A DNA stretch of 55,143 nucleotides, taken from contig JAJYQP010000108.1 in the NCBI GenBank assembly GCA_021794525.1, positions 1 to 55,143 on the forward strand, in the 5' to 3' direction. Position numbers and translations under genes: made by a program. This DNA comes from Pseudomonadota bacterium. GTDB lineage: Bacteria; Pseudomonadota; Alphaproteobacteria; Sphingomonadales; Sphingomonadaceae. Below the pieces are notes generated by a model that saw nothing but the letters and a program-made list of their open reading frames with translations, did no database searches and was not told the origin of the DNA. The number at the start of each line of letters is the position of its first letter. Position 1 is the stretch's first letter. Below, in pieces: positions 33,763 through 42,672 of the stretch.

Positions 33763-36513
33763 GTGACTTCACCACCACTCCCCGCACTTCATGCCAGCCA
33801 TGCGGGCTGTTGGCTACGCGACGCCGAGGGGCCAACCCGCACGGTGTCGAAGGGCGAGGCGGTGATGGCCGCCGCCGACACGCCGCTACTGTTGCTGAAT
33901 GCCCCGCTTGTGGCGAGCCGACTCGGCTATCCCGACCTCTCCGGGCTCGACCTGCTGGAGCTGTTCGCCTTCGTCCACCCCGCGCGGTTCTGCGTGCCGA
34001 CGCCCAAGGGCCTGGCCCATGCGCTGGGTCTGACAGAGCCTGCGGGCGACGGAGACGTTCCCGCCCTGCTCCAGGCCGCGGCCGCTGCCCTGATCGACGC
34101 TTGCCGCGCGCCGGAATGGGCTGAGCGCGAAGGCGCGTGGTCGGCCTTGCAGACGCTCGTCCGGCTGCGCTGGCCCTGGGCGCAAGTGCTCGGCCCTCAT
34201 GTCGCAAAGCCCGAGCGGGCGGAGAAATGGCTCTTCACCCGTCTGCCCGAATGGGAGGAAACCCCCGAACGACCGCAGCCTGCGCAGGTCATGCTCGACG
34301 AGCTGGAGATCGAAGGGCGTCTGGAACGGCTCACCGGAGAAGGCTCGGAACGCCGCGACGGGCAACGAGACTTTGCGCGCAACACCGGCAAGGTCTTCGC
34401 GCCCCGGAATGCCGACAAGCGCCCCCACGTGCTGCTGGCGCAGGCCGGTACTGGCATCGGCAAGACGCTGGGCTATCTCGCCCCCGCCTCGCTGTGGGCG
34501 GAACGATCGGGCGGTACGGTCTGGGTCTCGACCTATACCAAGAACCTCCAGCGCCAGCTCCGGCAGGAGAGCGCCCGCGCCTGGCCCGCCAGGCGCCCGG
34601 ATGGATCGCCCCCGGTGGTGGTGCGCAAGGGGCGGGAGAATTACCTCTGCCTGCTCAATCTGGAAGATGCGCTGCAAGGCGGCTTTGCGGGGCGCGCGGC
34701 GATCCTTGCGCAACTGGTGGCGCGCTGGGCTGCCTACAGCCGCGACGGCGACATGATCGGCGGCGACCTTCCCGGCTGGCTCGGCACGTTATTCCGCAAG
34801 CGCGGCATTTCGGCGCTGACCGACCAGCGCGGCGAATGCGTCTATGCCGGCTGCCCGCATTACCGCAAATGTTTCATCGAACGCGCCGCGCGGGCGAGCG
34901 CGCAGGCCGATCTCGTCATCGCCAATCATGCGCTGGTGATGGTCAATGCGGCGAGAGGCCGCGACCACGCCCAGCGTCCCACGCGTATCGTTTTCGATGA
35001 GGGGCATCATGTCTTCGATGCCGCCGATTCCACCTTTTCGGCCGCGCTGACGGGCGCGGAGGCAATAGAGCTGCGCCGCTGGCTGATCGGCCCCGAGCGG
35101 GGCAGCCGCGGGCGGCGGCGGGGGCTCGCCGCGCGTCTCGCCGATGTCGCCAGCTATGATGAAGCGGGCGGCAAGGCGATCGAGGCGGCCCTTCAGGCGG
35201 CGCATAATCTGCCGTCGGACGGCTGGCTGGGTCGACTGGCCGAGGCCATGCCCGATGGACCGCTCGAGGCGCTGCTCGCGCAGGTCCGCGCGCTGACCTA
35301 TGCCCGCGATGAGAGCGGCGGAATCGAGGCAGGGTACGGCATCGAGACCGAGGCGGCCCAGCTTCCCGGCGAGCTGGTGGAGGCGGCAGGCCTTGCCGAA
35401 AGCGCGCTCGCCGCGATCCGGGTGCCACTGATCCGCCTCGCCGGACGGCTGGAAGCGGTGATGGAGGATGCGCCGGACTGGCTCGACGCGCAGGGGCGCG
35501 CGCGGATCGAGGGCGCCCGCCATTCGCTGAGCTGGCGCATCGACCTGATCGCCGCCTGGGAGGCGCTGCTGGGGCGGCTGGGCGGCCCTGCGGACCCCGA
35601 ATTCGTCGACTGGCTCGCGGTCGAGCGCGGGGACGCGCGCGAGTTCGACGTCGGCCTCCACCGTCACTGGCTCGACCCGATGAAACCGTTCGCCCGCGTC
35701 GTGCTCGAACCGGCGCATGGCGTGATGCTGACCAGCGCAACCCTGACCGACCGCGACGAGGGCGGGCCGGACTGGGCCGGGGCCATCGCCCGCTCGGGCA
35801 CGCCGCATCTCGAGCTCGAACCCAGGACCGCCGCGCATGACAGCCCCTTCGACTATGCGCGGCGCGCCGAGGTGCTGATCGTGACCGATATCCGCAAGGG
35901 CGATGTCGCCGCGCTGGCGGGCGCCTATGCGCGGCTGATCGAGGCGAGCGACGGCGGTGTGCTCGGCCTGTTCACCGCGATCCGCCGGATGCGCGCGGTG
36001 GTGGGCCGCATCGCCGATCGGCTCGCGCGTGCCGGCCTGCCCCTCTACGCCCAGCACGTCGACCCGATCGACACCGGGACGCTCACCGACATCTTCCGCG
36101 ACGACCCGCGCGCCAGCCTGATGGGCACCGACGCCCTGCGCGACGGGGTGGACGTGCCGGGCCGCTCGCTGCGGCTGGTGGTGATGGAGAGCGTGCCGTG
36201 GCCACGCCCGACGATCCTCCACCGCGCCCGCCGCGCCGCCGCGGCACAGCAGGCCGGCGGCGCCCAGCGCTACGACGACCGCATCATCCGCGCCCGCCTC
36301 GCGCAGGCCTTCGGACGGCTCATCCGGACGCGCGAAGACGCGGGGCATTTCGTGGTCCTCTCGCCCGCCTTCCCCACGCGGCTCCTCTCCGCCTTCCCGG
36401 CCGGTACGCCTGTCATCCGGGTGACGCTGGAAGAGGCTTTACAGCGCGTCGCGAATGGTATCGGTATGAGCGCAGTCGCGCAGGCCGGGGTCGAGGGGCA
36501 AGACGTCACGTGA
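33763..36513 (+). CDS. ATP-dependent DNA helicase, DinG/XPD type
   Basis: A 916-residue superfamily 2 helicase. Walker A is LLAQAGTGIGKTLGYLAPA (residues ~226-244) and the DEAH-like box is RIVFDEGHHVFDAADS. Between them lie Cys residues (NYLCLLNL; ECVYAGCPHYRKCF) placed as the 4Fe-4S cluster domain of DinG/XPD. Motifs V and VI appear as LMGTDALRDGVDVPGRSL and QAFGRLIRTREDAGHFVVL. The first ~200 residues are an extra N-terminal domain of unknown role. The start is GTG 33763. Its stop overlaps the start of the next gene. Confidence 0.92.
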   Translation: MTSPPLPALHASHAGCWLRDAEGPTRTVSKGEAVMAAADTPLLLLNAPLVASRLGYPDLSGLDLLELFAFVHPARFCVPTPKGLAHALGLTEPAGDGDVPALLQAAAAALIDACRAPEWAEREGAWSALQTLVRLRWPWAQVLGPHVAKPERAEKWLFTRLPEWEETPERPQPAQVMLDELEIEGRLERLTGEGSERRDGQRDFARNTGKVFAPRNADKRPHVLLAQAGTGIGKTLGYLAPASLWAERSGGTVWVSTYTKNLQRQLRQESARAWPARRPDGSPPVVVRKGRENYLCLLNLEDALQGGFAGRAAILAQLVARWAAYSRDGDMIGGDLPGWLGTLFRKRGISALTDQRGECVYAGCPHYRKCFIERAARASAQADLVIANHALVMVNAARGRDHAQRPTRIVFDEGHHVFDAADSTFSAALTGAEAIELRRWLIGPERGSRGRRRGLAARLADVASYDEAGGKAIEAALQAAHNLPSDGWLGRLAEAMPDGPLEALLAQVRALTYARDESGGIEAGYGIETEAAQLPGELVEAAGLAESALAAIRVPLIRLAGRLEAVMEDAPDWLDAQGRARIEGARHSLSWRIDLIAAWEALLGRLGGPADPEFVDWLAVERGDAREFDVGLHRHWLDPMKPFARVVLEPAHGVMLTSATLTDRDEGGPDWAGAIARSGTPHLELEPRTAAHDSPFDYARRAEVLIVTDIRKGDVAALAGAYARLIEASDGGVLGLFTAIRRMRAVVGRIADRLARAGLPLYAQHVDPIDTGTLTDIFRDDPRASLMGTDALRDGVDVPGRSLRLVVMESVPWPRPTILHRARRAAAAQQAGGAQRYDDRIIRARLAQAFGRLIRTREDAGHFVVLSPAFPTRLLSAFPAGTPVIRVTLEEALQRVANGIGMSAVAQAGVEGQDVT

Positions 36514-37031
36514 AGAAGCTGGGCCTGCTCCGTCATGCCAAGTCCGACTGGGGCGAATCCGACAAGCGCGATTTCGACCGCGGGCTGAACGGACGCGGCC
36601 GGCGCGGCGCGGCGCTGATGGGCGCGCATGTCCGCCAGCAGGGGACACAGTGGGACCGGCTGGTCGCCAGCCCCGCCCGGCGCGTGAAGCTGACGCTGGA
36701 AAGCGCGGCGCTGGGGGTGGAGCCCGAGTGGGACGAACGGCTTTACCTCGCCTCCACCGACACGATTTTCGACATATTGCGCGCGAGTTCGGGCGATGCG
36801 GTGCTGATCGCGGGCCACAACCCCGGCCTCGGCGACGTGATTCTCGAACTCGTCGCACCGTCGAAAGAGAACGCGCTGTTCGACGAGGCCAAGGTCAAGT
36901 TCCCCACCGCCGCCTTCGCCGTGCTGGAGCTACCCATCGACGACTGGGCCGACCTGCGACCGGAATGCGCGACGCTGGTGCATTTCAAGCGACCGCGCGA
37001 TCTGGATGCGGAGTTGGGGCCGGAGGACTGA
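36510..37031 (+). CDS. SixA-like histidine phosphatase
   Basis: A 173-residue phosphoglycerate-mutase-fold phosphatase. The catalytic RHG-type motif is LGLLRHAKSDW near the N-terminus, a second Arg is in VASPARRVKLT, and the second catalytic His is in AVLIAGHNPGLGDV. SixA of E. coli dephosphorylates histidine phosphotransfer domains; the partner here is unknown. The start is GTG 36510, which overlaps the helicase stop (GTGA), so the genes are translationally coupled. Confidence 0.9.
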   Translation: MKKLGLLRHAKSDWGESDKRDFDRGLNGRGRRGAALMGAHVRQQGTQWDRLVASPARRVKLTLESAALGVEPEWDERLYLASTDTIFDILRASSGDAVLIAGHNPGLGDVILELVAPSKENALFDEAKVKFPTAAFAVLELPIDDWADLRPECATLVHFKRPRDLDAELGPED

Positions 37032-37082
37032 AAGGGGGCGGAACCGGCAGCTGGCGACCTTAATGGCGGACATTTCAGGATC

Positions 37083-37114
37083 GTCATCCCAGCGAAAGCT
37101 GGGATGACAATTTT
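37083..37114 (+). terminator. REP-like hairpin and likely terminator after the SixA-like gene
   Basis: A perfect 11-bp stem (GTCATCCCAGC / GCTGGGATGAC) with a GAAA tetraloop is followed by AATTTT, 52 bases after the stop at 37031. The sequence is of the dispersed GTCATCCC palindrome type also seen at 25812, so it is both a repeat and a probable intrinsic terminator. Confidence 0.75.
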
Positions 37115-37428
37115 GGTCAACGACCGCTTCCCGCCCCACGGCGGCCACCACCGCGATCCTGCCCTGCGCAATATGGCGGGGATGATTTTCGCCTCGGCAA
37201 CTCCTACAGGCGGGCGGAAAAGCCTTTCCTACATCCCGTCGGCTGTGGTCGATGCTGGTCGATGGAATTGCGCGCCTTCCCCTTCACCAGTGCTGCCCCG
37301 GTCGCCGGGATCGGAAGCAATGGGCCCTCAAGGCTGAAAAACCGTATAGGACGGCAATGTGTCATCCTGGGCCGCTCGGTGGGCCGGAAAGTCGTTTACT
37401 TCCAACGGCTTCGCAGACCCGGTGGACG
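37115..37428. other. Intergenic region without a supported gene
   Basis: About 310 bases between the SixA-like terminator and the soxR remnant. Open frames on the plus strand (from 37104 and 37252) have no family features or ribosome-binding sites. No RNA gene is recognisable. Confidence 0.5.
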
Positions 37429-37463
37429 GGTGACACATGGGTGACAGGTGTCACCCTGTCACC
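37429..37463 (-). repeat. Nested GGTGACA/TGTCACC inverted repeats
   Basis: GGTGACA occurs at 37429-37435 and 37440-37446, and its complement TGTCACC at 37449-37455 and 37457-37463, forming a 16-base perfect palindrome with flanking half-sites. It overlaps the stop of the soxR remnant and could be its terminator hairpin or a protein-binding array. Confidence 0.5.
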
Positions 37464-37665
37464 GCCACACCCGCGGCGCCGCCCTGCTCTCCCCCCAGCG
37501 GTCGTCCGCGTTGTAGAGCACGCAGCGTTTCAGGCTCAGGCAGCCGCAGCCGATGCAGCCGTCGAGGTCGGCGTGGACCTTGTCGAGGCGGGCGATCTCG
37601 GCGTCGATGCGCCTGGTCGCCGCGCCGCTGATGCGTCGTGCCCGGTCCTTCGCCTTTGGCGCCGC
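37459..37665 (-). pseudogene. SoxR 3' fragment
   Basis: The final ~65 residues of a SoxR redox sensor: AKDRARRISGAATRRIDAEI, then LDGCIGCGCLSLKRCVLYNA, which contains the four-Cys [2Fe-2S] site (CxxCxCx5C). The MerR-type DNA-binding domain and dimerisation helix are missing; upstream of about 37665 the minus-strand frame is antisense to a VOC fragment. The gene has lost its 5' part and promoter and cannot act as a regulator. Confidence 0.85.
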
Positions 37666-37947
37666 TGGGAGGGGCCGTCGCTCGACAAGGGCCGCTCGAT
37701 CCATCTCGGCACGGACGACGCCTATGTCGCCATCCACACCAGCCCGCGCGTGACCGGCGGATTCGCCAAGAGCGTCCCGATGAACCACATCGGCATCGCG
37801 GTGGACGACCTCGCAGTGGCGGAGGAAATCGTTGCCGAGGCCCGGCTCCAACCCTTCAACCACGGCACCTACGATCCCGGCCCGCGCAGCTTCTATTTCC
37901 GCGACTGGGACGGAATCGAGTGGGAGATCGTCAGCTATGCCCGCTGA
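37655..37947 (+). pseudogene. VOC (glyoxalase/dioxygenase) family 3' fragment
   Basis: The C-terminal ~90 residues of a vicinal-oxygen-chelate protein: RWEGPSLDKGRSIHLGTDDA, then MNHIGIAVDDLAVAEEIVAE with a metal-ligand His, and FYFRDWDGIEWEIVSY with the second-module Glu. The first beta-alpha module and its start codon are missing, replaced by the 3' part of soxR on the opposite strand. Divergent soxR and VOC genes appear to have lost their shared 5' region in one deletion. No start codon with a ribosome-binding site is present. Confidence 0.8.
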
Positions 37948-37955
37948 CGAGCGCG

Positions 37956-38261
37956 CTAGTGCGCGGTTGCGCCGGTGTAGCCGACCGTTGCGCCGATCGG
38001 CACATCCTCGAACCGGCCGAGCCAGCGGCGCGCCATCTTCGCCAGCGGCAGCGGGTTGAGATAGTGCCGCTTACACCGCCCGTCGCGGCGGCTGGCGACC
38101 AGTTCCGCCGCTTCGAGCACCGCGAGATGCTTCGCCACCGCCTGCCGCGTCATCGGCAGCCCCTCGCCCAGCTCGGTCAGCGTCATGCCACCATGTGCGC
38201 TGAGCTTGTCGAGCAGCGTGCGGCGGGTGGGATCGGACAGGGCCACGAACGTATCGGTCAT
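37956..38261 (-). CDS. ArsR/SmtB family transcriptional regulator
   Basis: A 101-residue winged-helix repressor: FVALSDPTRRTLLDKLSAHG, the recognition helix MTRQAVAKHLAVLEAAEL and wing SRRDGRCKRHYLNPLPL. The metal-binding Cys of ArsR or SmtB are absent (the Cys in GRCKRH is at the wing), so it belongs to the non-metal subgroup often paired with SRPBCC/AHSA1 proteins, but no such gene is adjacent. It is transcribed away from the VOC fragment's 3' end, separated by eight bases. Confidence 0.92.
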   Translation of the reverse strand: MTDTFVALSDPTRRTLLDKLSAHGGMTLTELGEGLPMTRQAVAKHLAVLEAAELVASRRDGRCKRHYLNPLPLAKMARRWLGRFEDVPIGATVGYTGATAH

Positions 38262-38318
38262 CCGGGCAGGCTATCCGCCCTGCCCCGAGTCGCCCGACTC
38301 CTCCGGCTCAGTTGTCCA

Positions 38319-39380
38319 CTATTTGCTAACCATGCCTCGGGCGGGGTGGCCCGCGCTCTCGTCCACCGTCCCGGAAACCGTCCACGTCTGGCCGCTGGCG
38401 AGCAGCCGCGCGAGATTGGGCTCCTTGCCCGCCACCGCGTGCTCGCGGTCCGCGATCGCCATGTCGTCGAAGGTCGGCACGGGATCGTCGTAGAGCACGC
38501 CCAGCGCCATCGGGAAGGGGCCGAAGGGCATCTCGACCAGCATATGCGCGATGGCCCGGTTGGTGACGTCGTGGACGATGACCTTGGCGGTCTGCCAGTC
38601 GCCGTCGGTCACTTCGACGACCTCGAGGCGGAGGGTTTCGTGGTTGAGCGTTATGCCGCGCGTGCCGCCCGCGAACAGCATCGGCGCACCGTCCTCGAGC
38701 CAGAGCTGCCGATCCTCCGCCCCCTTGGGCTGGGCGAAATCGTCGAACACGTCCTTGTTGTAGACGACGCAGTTCTGGAAGATTTCCACGAACGCGGCCC
38801 CGCGGTGCGCATGCGCGGCCTTGAGCACATCGGGCAGGTTCTTCGACACATCGAACCCGCGCGCCACGAAGCGTGCGCCGGCGCCGAGCGCAAAGGCGCA
38901 AGGGCGTGCCGGGTGGTCGATCGAGCCGAGCGGGGTCGAAGGGCTCTTGGTCCCTTCCCGGCTGGTGGGCGAATACTGCCCCTTGGTGAGACCGTAGATC
39001 TCGTTGTTGAACAGCATGATCTGCATATTCACGTTGCGGCGCAGGACGTGCATCAGGTGGTTGCCGCCAATGCTGAGCCCGTCGCCGTCGCCGGTCACCA
39101 GCCAGATGTCGAGATCGGGATTGGCGAGCTTGATGCCGGTCGCGAAAGCAGGCGCGCGGCCGTGGATGGTGTGGAAGCCGTAGCTTTCGATGTAATAGGG
39201 AAAGCGGCTCGAACAGCCGATGCCGCTGACGAACACCGTGTTCGCCGGATCGGACCCAAGCTGCGGCAGCGTGCGCTGCACCGCCTTGAGGATCGCATAG
39301 TCCCCGCAGCCCGGGCACCAGCGCACCTCCTGGTCGGTTTCCCAGTCCTTGACGGTGGTGATGGGGGTCATGTCGTTCAT
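38319..39380 (-). CDS. korB: 2-oxoacid:ferredoxin oxidoreductase, beta subunit
   Basis: A 353-residue thiamine-diphosphate subunit. CxxC iron-sulfur ligands are in VRWCPGCGDYAIL and a further Cys in SGIGCSSRFP. The TPP/Mg2+ motif is WLVTGDGDGLSIGGNH with NNEIYGLTKGQYSPT downstream. With the alpha subunit it oxidises 2-oxoglutarate (or another 2-oxoacid) to the acyl-CoA, passing electrons to ferredoxin. It follows korA by 168 bases that contain dispersed palindromes; both are on the minus strand and probably co-transcribed. No ferredoxin gene is adjacent. Confidence 0.93.
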   Translation of the reverse strand: MNDMTPITTVKDWETDQEVRWCPGCGDYAILKAVQRTLPQLGSDPANTVFVSGIGCSSRFPYYIESYGFHTIHGRAPAFATGIKLANPDLDIWLVTGDGDGLSIGGNHLMHVLRRNVNMQIMLFNNEIYGLTKGQYSPTSREGTKSPSTPLGSIDHPARPCAFALGAGARFVARGFDVSKNLPDVLKAAHAHRGAAFVEIFQNCVVYNKDVFDDFAQPKGAEDRQLWLEDGAPMLFAGGTRGITLNHETLRLEVVEVTDGDWQTAKVIVHDVTNRAIAHMLVEMPFGPFPMALGVLYDDPVPTFDDMAIADREHAVAGKEPNLARLLASGQTWTVSGTVDESAGHPARGMVSK

Positions 39381-39396
39381 GGTCTTGTCCCATACC

Positions 39397-39518
39397 CCTC
39401 TCCCCTCGCGGGAGAGGAGGGAGCCCCGAAGGGGCGGAAGGAGAGGGGGCGGCGGCGGCGCAGGCCGCCGCTGGCGCGGTGGTCCCCTCTCCCAACCCTC
39501 TCCCGCAAGGGGAAAGGG
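39397..39518. repeat. CCTCTCCC palindromes between korA and korB
   Basis: CCTCTCCC at 39397-39404 pairs with GGGAGAGG at 39410-39417. A second CCCTCTCCC at 39496 pairs imperfectly with GGGGAAAGGG at 39509-39518. The same motif recurs at 44955-45014, showing a dispersed intergenic element. Here it interrupts an operon and may set the relative amounts of the two subunits. Confidence 0.7.
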
Positions 39519-39548
39519 CTCAAGGTGGAGGTTCCAGGGATCCGCACC

Positions 39549-41534
39549 TCAGTTGTCCCTCTCGTGCATCATGCGCAGGTCGCGCGGGGTCGTCCCGTCG
39601 TCGTGGCCGGCCTCGGGATTGGGAAGCTGCTGGAGGTTCGGCTCGATCTCCTCGCCGCCCGCATTGCCCGGCACTTCGTCGAAGTAGGTCGCGATCGCGG
39701 CTTCCAGCTCGGCGATCTGGAACGGCTGGCCGGAGACCTTGGTGAGCGGCTGGGCATCGACCAGGAACTGGTCGCGCAGCACGGTCTTGAACTGGCCGGT
39801 GTTCATTTCCGGGACGAGCACCTTGTCGAAGCCATGCAGCAGATCGCCAAGATTGGCGGGCAGCGGCCAGACGTGGCGGACGTGGATGTGGCTGACGTCC
39901 ATCCCCTTGCGCCGCGCGCGCAGCACCGCCTGGTGGATCGGGCCATAGGTGCTGCCCCAGCCCACCACGGCCAGCTTGCCGCTCCTGTTGCCGACCTCGA
40001 CCTGCTGGTCGCGCACGCGGATGCCCGCGATCTTGTCGCGGCGCGCGTCGGTCATCGCCTGGTGATTGCCCGGCGAATAGTCCAGATGGCCGGTATCGAC
40101 CGCCTTCTCGATCCCGCCGATCCGGTGCATCAGCCCGGGCGTGCCCGGCTTGATCCACGGCCGCGCCCCGCGCTCGTCGCGCTTGTAGGGCAAGAGCTGG
40201 TCGCCCGCATTCTTCTCGGTCAGGAACTCGACCGGCATCCGTTCGAAGGCCTCGGGATCGGGCACCAGCCACGGCTCGGCGGCATTGGCGATGTAGCCGT
40301 CGGTCAGCAGCATCACCGGGGTCATGTACTGCACCGCGATCCGGCACGCCTCGATGGCGCATTCGAAGACATCGGCGGGGCTGCGCGCCGCGATCACCGG
40401 CATGGGAGCGTCGCCGTTACGGCCATAGACCGCCTGGTAAAGGTCGCTCTGCTCGGTCTTGGTGGGAAGGCCGGTGGAGGGCCCGCCGCGCTGCGAATTG
40501 ACGATCACCAGCGGGAGCTCGGTCATGATCGCGAGGCCCATCGCCTCGCCCTTGAGCGCGATGCCCGGACCGGACGAGGAGGTGACGCCGAGGCTCCCCG
40601 CATAGCTCGCGCCGATGGCGGCGCAGATCGCGGCGATCTCGTCCTCGGCCTGGAAGGTGGTGACGCTGAACTCCTTGAGCCGCGCCAGATGGTGCAGGAT
40701 CGCGGAGGCGGGCGTGATCGGATAGCCGCCGAAGAACAGCGGCAGGCGCAGCAGCCGCGCGCCCGCGATCAGGCCGAGCGCGACTGCCTCGGCCCCGGTG
40801 ATCGTGCGATACAGCCCCGGCGCGGCCGGCACGGGGTCGAGATGACACTGGTGCAGCGGGCCCGACAGCTCGGCGGTCTCGCCATAGGCGTGCCCCGCAT
40901 CGAGCGCGGCGATGTTCGCCTCGGCCAGCTCCGCCTTGCCCTTGAACTTCGCGCGCAGCCAGTCGTGGATCGGCTTTCTCGGTCGCCCGAACATCCACAG
41001 CGCCAGCCCCAGCGTCCACATGTTCTTGCAGCGCAGCGCGTCCTTGTTGCCGAGGCCGAAGGGCTTCACCGCCTCGACCGTCTGCGCGCTGATGTCGAAG
41101 GCCAGCACATCCCACTTGGCGAGGCTGCCGTCCTCGATCGGGTTGGAGGTGTATTTCGCCTTCTCGAGATTCCGCTTGGTGAATTCGCCCGTGTCCGCGA
41201 TCACCAGCCCGCCCGGCTTCACCGCCGCGATATTGGTCTTGAGCGCCGCCGGGTTCATCGCGACCAGAACGTCGGGCGCGTCGCCCGCGGTATCGATCTG
41301 GCGGCTGCCGAAATTGATCTGGAAGGCGCTGACCCCGAACAGCGTGCCTTGCGGCGCGCGGATTTCGGCCGGGAAGTCGGGGAAGGTCGCGAGATCGTTC
41401 CCGGCGAGCGCGGTGGACAGGGTAAATTGCCCGCCCGTCAGCTGCATCCCGTCGCCCGAGTCGCCGGCAAATCGCACCACGACGGCTTCGGGAGTTTCCG
41501 CATCCTGCGGCGCATCGACCTGTTGGGTCGCCAT
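39549..41534 (-). CDS. korA: 2-oxoacid:ferredoxin oxidoreductase, fused gamma-alpha subunit
   Basis: A 661-residue subunit. The N-terminal gamma domain (VVVRFAGDSGDGMQLTGGQF, then FPAEIRAPQGTLFGVSAFQI) is fused to the alpha pyrimidine-binding domain (GGYPITPASAILHHLARL, TFQAEDEIAAICAAIGASYA, GVTSSSGPGIALKGEAMGLA). The C-terminus contains the swivel domain (KLAVVGWGSTYGPIHQAVL). The frame is open to 41612, but ATG 41534 gives MATQQVDAPQDAETPEAVVV. The enzyme provides a CoA- and ferredoxin-linked 2-oxoglutarate oxidation step; some aerobic alphaproteobacteria carry it beside the usual dehydrogenase complex. Confidence 0.94.
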   Translation of the reverse strand: MATQQVDAPQDAETPEAVVVRFAGDSGDGMQLTGGQFTLSTALAGNDLATFPDFPAEIRAPQGTLFGVSAFQINFGSRQIDTAGDAPDVLVAMNPAALKTNIAAVKPGGLVIADTGEFTKRNLEKAKYTSNPIEDGSLAKWDVLAFDISAQTVEAVKPFGLGNKDALRCKNMWTLGLALWMFGRPRKPIHDWLRAKFKGKAELAEANIAALDAGHAYGETAELSGPLHQCHLDPVPAAPGLYRTITGAEAVALGLIAGARLLRLPLFFGGYPITPASAILHHLARLKEFSVTTFQAEDEIAAICAAIGASYAGSLGVTSSSGPGIALKGEAMGLAIMTELPLVIVNSQRGGPSTGLPTKTEQSDLYQAVYGRNGDAPMPVIAARSPADVFECAIEACRIAVQYMTPVMLLTDGYIANAAEPWLVPDPEAFERMPVEFLTEKNAGDQLLPYKRDERGARPWIKPGTPGLMHRIGGIEKAVDTGHLDYSPGNHQAMTDARRDKIAGIRVRDQQVEVGNRSGKLAVVGWGSTYGPIHQAVLRARRKGMDVSHIHVRHVWPLPANLGDLLHGFDKVLVPEMNTGQFKTVLRDQFLVDAQPLTKVSGQPFQIAELEAAIATYFDEVPGNAGGEEIEPNLQQLPNPEAGHDDGTTPRDLRMMHERDN

Positions 41535-41703
41535 TCGCAATCCTCTTCGTGGCGCATCCGGCGCCGAAACAAGCGGGAGCGGCCGGCTAGGCCCGGCTCT
41601 CTCGCCCGGCAATCAAGATTTTCTCGCTAGGCCCAAAAACGCGCGTGGAAAAGAGCGTGCGGAACGGTAACGTCTCGAAAAGCAACTTATGGAGCGAGCA
41701 GAC

Positions 41704-42654
41704 ATGGCAGAAGGCGGACATTTCATGCGCGAGGACGTGCGCGGTTTCCTCGATATGCTGAAGGCCATCGGCGGCCCGAAGGCGGAGGACATCGGCCCGG
41801 TGGCCGCGCGCGAGCAGATGCGCGTGCTGACGGGCATGGCCGAGGTCGATGCTCGCCCGCTGCCAGTTATGCGCGACCTGGTGTGCCCCGGCCCCGGCGG
41901 CGACATCCCGTTGCGGCTCTATGATACGAGAACCGGCCGCCCGCCCGGTCCGGTGGTGGTGTTCATCCACGGCGGCGGGTTCGTGATCGGGGACATCGGC
42001 GTCTACAACGCGCTCTGCACCGAGATCGCGCACCATCTGGACCTTCCGGTGGTCTCGGTCGACTATCGCCTCGCGCCCGAGCACCCCTTCCCAGCCGCGC
42101 CCGACGATTGCGAGGCTGCGGCACGCTGGGTCGCGTCGTCTCCAGCCGAACTCGGCCGAGAGGTGACCGGGCTCGTCACCATGGGCGATAGCGCGGGTGG
42201 CAACCTCACCATCGTCACGACCGCCGCGCTCGCCAATGAGCCCGCGGCCGTGCCGGTGCTGGTGCAGGCGCCGATCTACCCGGTCGCCGACGATGCCAGC
42301 CAGCACGCCAGCTATCGCGACTTCTTCGACGGGTTCCTCCTGACCGGCGCGACGATGAAGTGGTTCAACGAGCAATATGCCGGCGATGCGGCCGATCCGC
42401 GCCACACGCCCATGGCGGGCGATTGCAGCAGGACGCCGCCGACCGTGCTGTGCACCGCTGGCCTCGACCCCTTGCGCGACTCGGGCCGGCGCTATGCCGC
42501 CCACCTGATCCAGCAGGGCACCGAGGTCGCCTATCTCGAGTTCCCCGGCATCATCCACGGCTTCACAACCTTGCGGAAGGCGATCCCGAGCGGGCAGCGC
42601 GATCTCGAGCGCTTCCTCGATGCGGTGAAGTTAATGCTGGAACATCGGGCGTGA
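41704..42654 (+). CDS. Alpha/beta hydrolase, hormone-sensitive-lipase type
   Basis: A 316-residue esterase of family IV. The oxyanion motif is FIHGGGFVIGD, the nucleophile Ser is in TMGDSAGGNLT, and the catalytic Asp and His are in AGLDPLRDSG and PGIIHGFTTL. VDYRLAPEHPFPAAPDD is the usual linker. It hydrolyses short-chain esters; the natural substrate is unknown. ATG 41704 has a GGAGCG element before it and gives MAEGGHFMREDVRGFL; ATG 41689 in the same frame is possible but has no ribosome-binding site. It is divergent from korA. Confidence 0.92.
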   Translation: MAEGGHFMREDVRGFLDMLKAIGGPKAEDIGPVAAREQMRVLTGMAEVDARPLPVMRDLVCPGPGGDIPLRLYDTRTGRPPGPVVVFIHGGGFVIGDIGVYNALCTEIAHHLDLPVVSVDYRLAPEHPFPAAPDDCEAAARWVASSPAELGREVTGLVTMGDSAGGNLTIVTTAALANEPAAVPVLVQAPIYPVADDASQHASYRDFFDGFLLTGATMKWFNEQYAGDAADPRHTPMAGDCSRTPPTVLCTAGLDPLRDSGRRYAAHLIQQGTEVAYLEFPGIIHGFTTLRKAIPSGQRDLERFLDAVKLMLEHRA

Positions 42655-42672
42655 AGCGGGTTTAGGAGTGAC

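Noticed and set aside
34789..36348. A 519-codon minus-strand frame
   Set aside because: Antisense to the DinG-like helicase; composition is that of a shadow frame.
38287..38300. GAGTCG-cc-CGACTC hairpin after korB as a terminator
   Set aside because: The stem is 6 bp with a two-base loop and no T run; it is too weak to annotate.
37638..41630. A plus-strand open frame of 1330 codons
   Set aside because: It is antisense to korB and korA, which have clear motifs. Its His/Arg/Asp-rich sequence is the usual product of a high-GC gene read on the opposite strand.
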